This document shows, in pieces, positions 33,220 through 38,553 of a stretch of 38,553 bases of DNA. Position 1 is the stretch's first letter; every line of letters starts with the position of its first letter. Source of the stretch: UBA5972 sp964588725 (GTDB lineage Bacteria > Pseudomonadota > Alphaproteobacteria > Rhodobacterales > Rhodobacteraceae). Both the position numbers and the translations under genes were made by a program. A model generated the notes under the pieces. The model made no database searches and had not been told where the DNA came from. It was given only the letters and a program-made list of their open reading frames with translations. The stretch lies in NCBI GenBank assembly GCA_964588725.1, contig CAZPQL010000023.1:1-38553 (forward strand), read 5' to 3'.

Positions 33220-36200
33220 CGGGGATCGTCGATTGGGCCTCGGCGCGGGCGCGCATGGTCATTGCCTTTGTGATCATGTCGCTGGGTGCGGGCCTGTTCG
33301 CCTATACGGTGCTGCCCAAGGAAGGCGAGCCCGACATCGACATTCCCGCGTTGTTCGTGTCTGTCCCGTTTCCCGGAATTTCCGCCGAGGACAGCGAAAA
33401 ACTGATCGTCAAACCGCTTGAAAACAAGTTGCGCGACATTGACGGTCTGAAACGCATAACCGGCACGGCGGCGGAAAACTACGGCGGTGTGGCGCTCGAG
33501 TTTGAATTTGGCTGGGATAAATCGGCGGTGATTGCCGATGTGCGCGACCGCGTCGGTCAGGCCGAGGCCAATTTCCCCGAGGGCGCCGACCAGTTCAGCA
33601 TCAACGAAATCAATTTTTCGCAGTTTCCCATCATCGTCATTGCACTATCCGGCGAAGTACCGGAACGGACTTTGCTCAGGGTCGCCAAAGACCTGCAGAC
33701 GCAAATTGAAAGCCTTGCGCCCGTGCTCGAAGCCGGGCTCGCGGGCCACCGCGACGAGATGCTCGAGGTGATCATCGATCCGCTCAAGCTGGAGGCTTAC
33801 AATGTGACCGCCGGCGAACTGATCGGCGTGGTGACCAACAACAATCAGTTGATCGCCGCCGGTGAAATCGAAACCGCAAACGGCGCTTTTTCGGTCAAAA
33901 TTCCGTCAGCGTTTGACGAGCCGCAGGACGTCTACAATCTGCCGGTCAAGGTGAACGGTGACCGCGTGATCACGCTGGGCGAACTCGCAGAGATACGGCT
34001 GGCTTTTGAAGACCGTCAGGGTACCGCACGCTACAATGGTCAGACGACCGTGGCGCTGCAGGTGGTGAAACGCAAAGGCGAAAACCTGATTGATACGGTC
34101 ACATTGGTGCGCGAGACCGTGGCCAAGGCCAGGATGGAATGGCCGCAGGAACTGCGCGACAGCGTGTCAGTCAATCTGGCCATGGACGAAAGCACCAATG
34201 TTGACAGCATGGTCAAACAGCTGGAAGCGTCGGTGCTTACGGCGATTGCGCTGGTTATGATGGTGGTTTTGGCGTCGCTGGGGACGCGCTCGGCGCTATT
34301 GGTCGGCTTTGCTATTCCCACATCTTTCCTGCTGTGTTTTGCCATTCTTGCGGTGATGGGCATTTCGATTTCCAACATCGTGATGTTTGGCCTGATCCTT
34401 GCTGTGGGGATGCTTGTTGATGGCGCCATCGTCGTGGTCGAATACGCTGACCGGCGCATATCAGAGGGTGTTGGGCCGATGCACGCCTACGTGCAGGCCG
34501 CCAAGCGCATGTTCTGGCCGATCGTGTCTTCGACCGCCACCACCATTTGCGCGTTTCTGCCGATGCTGTTCTGGCCCGGTGTGCCCGGCGAATTCATGGG
34601 GATGCTGCCCGTGACGCTGATTTTCGTCTTGTCGGCGTCTCTGGTCGTGGCTCTGGTTTATCTGCCGGTGGTCGGTGGCGTTGCCGGCCGCTTTTCGCGG
34701 TTGTTAGGCACACTGTCCGAAGCCCTGCGCCCCCACCATATCGCGTTGCGATTGGTGCTTTTCGGTGCCGCCGCCGGCTTGGCTTTTGTGGGGGCGATGC
34801 AGACGCTCAATCCCGGATTTCTTCTTTCAGGCAACGCCAGCGATGTCGGCACTTTGGCGTCGCTTCCCGGGGCGGTCATATTTGTGCTTGGCGCGGTAAG
34901 CCTTTCGATAACGGTGGGCGGGCTTTTGGGCCGCAAACGTAAACAACCGGTCAAGTCCGGATACAAGCGGTCACTGTTTGGCACGCTGATTCACTATATT
35001 TCGGGAAACCCGATCATGCCGCTGATCAGCATTGCGGCGGTTGTCGGATTCGTCTTCATTGTCTTTACCAATTTCAGCGAAAACAACCGCGGGGTGCAGT
35101 TCTTTGTTGACGTGGAACCCGAACGCGCGGTGGTTTATGTGCGGGCGCGCGGCAATTTCTCGCTGGCGGAAAAAGACGATCTGGTCCGGCAGGCTGAAAC
35201 AAAAATTCTGGGCCTCGAGGGCGTGGAATCGGTGTTTTCTTTTGCGGGCAACGGCGGGCTGAACCAGAATACCGGCGGCGCGCGCGTCCCCGTGGATGCC
35301 GTGGGGCAGGTGCAGGTCGAATTCGAACCCTGGGATCAGCGTATTGACGGCAATATCATCATGCAGCGCATCGAAGACGCGGTCAGCAGTATTCCCGGAA
35401 TCGAGGCGGAACTGATCAATGTGGCCATGGGTCCGGCGACCGGCAAACCGCTGAACCTGCGGCTGACCGGACAAAACTGGCAGGACCTGCTGGATGCCGC
35501 CGACATCATGAACCGGAAATTTCACGACACCAAAGGTCTGATCCAGATCGAGGACACGCGGCCCCTGCCCGGTATCGATTGGCAGATCGAGGTCGATGTG
35601 GAAAAAGCCGGACGTTACGGCGCCGATGTGGTCACGGTCGGGGCCATGGTACAACTGGTCACGCGGGGATTGTTGCTGGACACCATGCGTGTTGACAGCT
35701 CGGACGAGGAAATCGACATTCGCGTGCGGCTACCGCAAAAAGACCGCCTGCTGTCCACAATCGACACCCTGCGGGTGCGTACGCGCGACGGGCTGATCCC
35801 CATGTCGAATTTCATCACCCGAAAACCGGTCCCCAGCCTTGGGCAAATTGACCGTGTGGACACCCAGCGTTTTTTCGACGTGCGTGCGGACGCCAAAACC
35901 GGGCTTGTCAATGCCGACGGCAAACCGATCACAGCGGACGAGCGTGTATCACTATTGACCGACTGGATTGAAACCGAAAATCCCCTGCCCGCCAGCGTCA
36001 GCTACGAATGGGTGGGCGACCAGCAGGAACAACAGGAAAGCATGGACTTCCTGTCCAAGGCATTCATTGGCGCGCTGGGTCTGATGTTCGTGATTTTGCT
36101 GGCGCAGTTCAATTCCTTTTACAACGCGGTACTGGTGCTTTTGGCGGTCGTGCTGTCGACAACGGGCGTGCTGATCGGCATGTTGGTGATGGGCCAGCCG

Positions 36201-36806
36201 TTTTCGGTCATCATGACCGGCACCGGGGTGGTAGCGCTGGCGGGGATTGTGGTGAACAACAATATCGTCCTGATCGATACGTACCAGGAATACGCTGCCT
36301 ATATGCCGCGGTTGCAGGCAATCGTGCGCACCACCGAAAACCGTATACGTCCTGTACTTCTGACCACCATAACCACTATGGCGGGGCTGGCACCAATGAT
36401 GTTCGGCCTTTCAGTGGACTTTTTCAACGGTGGCTATTCGATAGACGCGCCCACCGCTCTGTGGTGGAAACAGCTGGCAACAGCCGTGGTCTTCGGCCTT
36501 GGCATCGCCACGGTGCTGACGCTTATATTCACGCCGTCGATGCTGGCGCTGCGTATCTGGTTCACTGCCGGCGCCTACAGATCGGTACGCGCACTTTATA
36601 CACTGTCATTCGGTCGCCACAGCGCCGTCGCGCGCGATGCTCAACTGATGCGTCAGGCGCGCGCCCTGACGCCACCGCAAATAGATTGGGAAGAATTGTC
36701 GAAGTCCGATCCGGAGGACACCGTGATTGACGACATTACCCTGAAAAACACACCGCCCAAAAAGCCAAAGGCCAAAAAACATACACCTCTGGCGGCCGCC
36801 GAATAA
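33216..36806 (+). CDS. RND efflux permease (AcrB/HAE-like), extended
   Basis: 1196 residues from a GTG at 33216, longer than the usual 1020-1060. The layout is two pseudo-repeats of membrane helix bundle plus porter domain. The TM4 proton-relay region reads GMLVDGAIVVVEY with D402, but Gly403 replaces the second Asp of AcrB. TM10 has GIVVNNNIVLIDT. Between the first and second halves there is an insertion at about 505-580 with two added hydrophobic spans ending in a GRKRKQP stretch. The C-terminal tail is Lys/Pro-rich. It exports compounds with the upstream adaptor; no TolC-type gene is in the window. Substrate unknown. Confidence 0.92.
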   Translation: MTGIVDWASARARMVIAFVIMSLGAGLFAYTVLPKEGEPDIDIPALFVSVPFPGISAEDSEKLIVKPLENKLRDIDGLKRITGTAAENYGGVALEFEFGWDKSAVIADVRDRVGQAEANFPEGADQFSINEINFSQFPIIVIALSGEVPERTLLRVAKDLQTQIESLAPVLEAGLAGHRDEMLEVIIDPLKLEAYNVTAGELIGVVTNNNQLIAAGEIETANGAFSVKIPSAFDEPQDVYNLPVKVNGDRVITLGELAEIRLAFEDRQGTARYNGQTTVALQVVKRKGENLIDTVTLVRETVAKARMEWPQELRDSVSVNLAMDESTNVDSMVKQLEASVLTAIALVMMVVLASLGTRSALLVGFAIPTSFLLCFAILAVMGISISNIVMFGLILAVGMLVDGAIVVVEYADRRISEGVGPMHAYVQAAKRMFWPIVSSTATTICAFLPMLFWPGVPGEFMGMLPVTLIFVLSASLVVALVYLPVVGGVAGRFSRLLGTLSEALRPHHIALRLVLFGAAAGLAFVGAMQTLNPGFLLSGNASDVGTLASLPGAVIFVLGAVSLSITVGGLLGRKRKQPVKSGYKRSLFGTLIHYISGNPIMPLISIAAVVGFVFIVFTNFSENNRGVQFFVDVEPERAVVYVRARGNFSLAEKDDLVRQAETKILGLEGVESVFSFAGNGGLNQNTGGARVPVDAVGQVQVEFEPWDQRIDGNIIMQRIEDAVSSIPGIEAELINVAMGPATGKPLNLRLTGQNWQDLLDAADIMNRKFHDTKGLIQIEDTRPLPGIDWQIEVDVEKAGRYGADVVTVGAMVQLVTRGLLLDTMRVDSSDEEIDIRVRLPQKDRLLSTIDTLRVRTRDGLIPMSNFITRKPVPSLGQIDRVDTQRFFDVRADAKTGLVNADGKPITADERVSLLTDWIETENPLPASVSYEWVGDQQEQQESMDFLSKAFIGALGLMFVILLAQFNSFYNAVLVLLAVVLSTTGVLIGMLVMGQPFSVIMTGTGVVALAGIVVNNNIVLIDTYQEYAAYMPRLQAIVRTTENRIRPVLLTTITTMAGLAPMMFGLSVDFFNGGYSIDAPTALWWKQLATAVVFGLGIATVLTLIFTPSMLALRIWFTAGAYRSVRALYTLSFGRHSAVARDAQLMRQARALTPPQIDWEELSKSDPEDTVIDDITLKNTPPKKPKAKKHTPLAAAE

Positions 36807-36853
36807 GAATTTGCTACAATTTCAGCGGAACACCGGATGAGATTCGGAATGCT

Positions 36854-37324
36854 TCAGAAATCAATATGGACCTTAAAGTCGTTCAGCAGGCTTTCCCAGA
36901 TATCAAAATTGTCCTTGAACACATCGTGTGAAATACCGGCACCGGTCATATTGAATTCGTAGCGGATGACGGCATCTCCATCGTCGGTCATATAGGCCCG
37001 CCCGTAACGGTTGGCGTTGTTCCATTTGTTCATGGCGCTGGCAGTGGTGCCATCATTCAGGGTGAAGCTCGACGAAAACTGCAGCGATTGACAATTCCGG
37101 TGCTCGGTACAGCCGTAAAACAGAATGACAAAATTCAACCCGCTGGCTTTGGAAGTGATCATGGGATCGCCAATCGTGTCTTTTTCAAGTGTCGCTTTAT
37201 ACCCCAGCTCGCGCACGGCAACCGCAACATCAAGCGCGTCCGAAGCGTTGATCAGATCTTGCGCACCGGCGTCAGCGCCGATCAGCGCAACTGTCATTCC
37301 TGCGGCAACAACGAATGGTTTCAT
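36854..37324 (-). CDS. YbjN domain secreted protein
   Basis: 156 residues from the ATG at 37324, with GGGAG just upstream. The signal peptide is about 1-21 (GADAGA-QD). The mature part follows the YbjN pattern: VAVRELGYKATLEKDTIGDP, then a FVILFYGC segment with cysteines, an NKWNNANRYGRAYMTDDGD strand and a final helix LLNDFKVHIDF. YbjN proteins are stress-linked and fold like type III chaperones, but their biochemical role is unclear. It lies 68 bases downstream of the nlpD-like gene on the same strand and converges with the RND permease, 47 bases apart. Confidence 0.82.
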   Translation of the reverse strand: MKPFVVAAGMTVALIGADAGAQDLINASDALDVAVAVRELGYKATLEKDTIGDPMITSKASGLNFVILFYGCTEHRNCQSLQFSSSFTLNDGTTASAMNKWNNANRYGRAYMTDDGDAVIRYEFNMTGAGISHDVFKDNFDIWESLLNDFKVHIDF

Positions 37325-37392
37325 GGTCTTCTCCCTGATCAATCCACAGGCGATGACGCCAAATGCAAAAAATTGTCCTTAAACCAAAGGTG

Positions 37393-38496
37393 TCACAAAA
37401 ACGGTGCGGGATCAACGCTTTCAGTGCCGCGCCTGACTTCAAAATGCAGGTAACTTGGCGAACCTTTGAGCACCGCACCAATTTTCTGACCGCGTTTTAT
37501 TTTTTGGCCTTTGGTCACGTTTACGCCGCTGACGTTGGAATAAACCGTATATATATTGCCCGAATGGCGCAGCAAAACGATGGTGTTTTCGCCAACCGAT
37601 TTTGAAATCAGCGCCACCTCGCCGTCTTCGGCGGCCTTGACCGCAGTGCCGGGAACGGCGGCGATATCTATGCCTTCATTCCCGCCGGACTTGCCCGAAT
37701 ATGGCGATATTATTTTGCCCTGCACCGGAGTCAGGAATTTTCTCTCGCCGCTGGTGTCCGAACGGAATTGACCCAGATCGGGTGACTCGGGTGTTCTTGC
37801 GGCACTGGTTTCATCAGGCAACGGTTCCGAGGCGCTTGGCGGTGTGGGAGTCACAGAGCCGTCACCCGGTTTAGAGACTGTGGCCACGCGGTCTGCGCTG
37901 CTGTCGGCCAGTGGGATCAAAAGCTGTTGACCTTCGCGCACTGCAAGGTTGGCGCCCAATCCGTTCCATGAAGCCAGTGACGTGACCGACACATCGTAAA
38001 GCCGGGCAATCGAATAGGCGGTTTCGCCGTGCTCGACGCGATGACGCAGCGGCTCCTGAGCTGAGCCGGACGTGGGCGGTGTCGTGCCCGACGTTGGCCC
38101 GGCGTTATCGATGGCCGCCGATGCTATCGACGCGATGTCAAGCCCGCTGCCCGCGGCCACGCGGCTGGGCAGGACCAAAAGTTCGCCGTCGCGCAGAATA
38201 TAATCCATCGGCAACCCGTTGTGTTTGGCCAGATCTTCGCCGCGCAACCCAACGCGGTCCGCCAGTGCAGCGATGCTATCGCCGCGTTTGGCAACAACCA
38301 CCTGATAATTTGGATATGAAATCACGCCGCGTGAATCGGGTTTGGGGCGCGGCTGTGTATCCAGCGTGACGCTGCGGTTGGTGGGGCCAAGCCCCGGTCC
38401 GACACCCGTCAGATCTTCGCAAGCCGCCAGTGTCAACAGCACTGAACATCCCACAACAATCGCCGGGCCCTTAGCCAAATGGGAAAACCTGTTCAT
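37393..38496 (-). CDS. nlpD: NlpD-like lipoprotein: LysM plus degenerate LytM (M23) domain
   Basis: 367 residues. The lipobox LTLAAC gives C26. Two LysM domains follow (about 63-110 and 151-196), then a low-complexity Pro/Ser/Thr linker, and a C-terminal M23/LytM domain (about 255-367). The metal-ligand positions are degenerate: HxGxD reads N273-E-G-I-D277, the YAHL His is Asn in YSNV, and the HLHFEV pair reads Y349-L-H351. This is the pattern of NlpD/EnvC amidase activators, which are not peptidases themselves. The start overlaps the end of an upstream frame entering from the right edge as ATGA. Confidence 0.88.
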   Translation of the reverse strand: MNRFSHLAKGPAIVVGCSVLLTLAACEDLTGVGPGLGPTNRSVTLDTQPRPKPDSRGVISYPNYQVVVAKRGDSIAALADRVGLRGEDLAKHNGLPMDYILRDGELLVLPSRVAAGSGLDIASIASAAIDNAGPTSGTTPPTSGSAQEPLRHRVEHGETAYSIARLYDVSVTSLASWNGLGANLAVREGQQLLIPLADSSADRVATVSKPGDGSVTPTPPSASEPLPDETSAARTPESPDLGQFRSDTSGERKFLTPVQGKIISPYSGKSGGNEGIDIAAVPGTAVKAAEDGEVALISKSVGENTIVLLRHSGNIYTVYSNVSGVNVTKGQKIKRGQKIGAVLKGSPSYLHFEVRRGTESVDPAPFL

Positions 38497-38553
38497 TCCA
38501 CCCCGTTTCCGGCAGTCCGCGCTGCCGCGATCAAAATCAAGGGCGGAGTGTTT
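38493..38553 (-). CDS. Possible 3' end of an upstream minus-strand gene (partial)
   Basis: A frame enters from the right edge on the minus strand and ends in a TGA at 38495-38493, overlapping the nlpD-like start as ATGA. The 19 or so residues visible (NTPPLILIAAARTAG...) are too few to identify. In many alphaproteobacteria surE and pcm precede nlpD, so a pcm end is a guess from context only. Confidence 0.3.
   Translation of the reverse strand, partial: NTPPLILIAAARTAGNGVE

Noticed and set aside
1..38553. CRISPR arrays, tRNA/rRNA genes, prophage or insertion-sequence genes
   Set aside because: I found no regularly spaced direct repeats, no tRNA acceptor/T-loop pattern and no transposase, integrase or phage protein in any frame.

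Overview
The window looks like a chromosomal segment of an alphaproteobacterium, most likely Rhodobacterales (roseobacter/Rhodobacteraceae). The reasons are moderately high GC, acnA next to ccmABCDG, a TPR protein-bamB-der block, alr followed by mlaEF, DUF1223 and YbjN-type proteins, and a dispersed intergenic palindrome of a type I associate with this lineage. This is inferred from gene content and reading; no database search was possible.

Layout. (1) 1-4243 is an accessory-looking block for nitrile/thiocyanate chemistry: the 3' end of a probable methyltransferase, a C-N hydrolase-type nitrilase, a C-terminal remnant of a DUF938 methyltransferase-like gene, a TauD/TfdA-type dioxygenase, an opposing small membrane protein, and three overlapping genes encoding a nitrile-hydratase-family enzyme whose beta chain is split in two. 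That beta-N / beta-C / alpha order is the scnB-scnA-scnC order of cobalt thiocyanate hydrolase. An Arg directly after the metal-binding CTLCSC-YP motif also favours thiocyanate over nitriles. (2) 4279-7952 holds a LpxL-like acyltransferase with an altered HX4E box, a minus-strand run (DOPA 4,5-dioxygenase family, ICMT-like, DUF1223), and a secreted dienelactone-hydrolase-like protein that appears to have lost its catalytic triad. (3) 7996-13603 is acnA divergent from ccmABCDG (heme export and cytochrome c maturation). (4) 13694-17465 is pyrC-pyrE, a tiny minus-strand gene with its own terminator, and dnaB. (5) 17466-21276 has mosaic intergenic repeats, a MAPEG protein, alr, mlaE, mlaF and a small membrane protein. 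(6) 21369-25985 has a lipoprotein, a PqiA-like protein, radA, cvpA and purF. (7) 26092-31896 has a secreted His-rich protein, an SDR, a methyltransferase, der, bamB and a YfgM-like TPR protein. (8) 32122-38553 has an RND efflux pair, a YbjN protein and an NlpD-like LysM/LytM lipoprotein.

Most of the window is housekeeping. The most interesting part is the thiocyanate-hydrolase-like operon and its neighbours. The DUF938 stub and a palindromic repeat copy inside the block suggest past rearrangement. Other points worth a second look are two dispersed repeat copies with identical internal spacing, several probable pseudoenzymes, and an RND permease with an extra membrane insertion.
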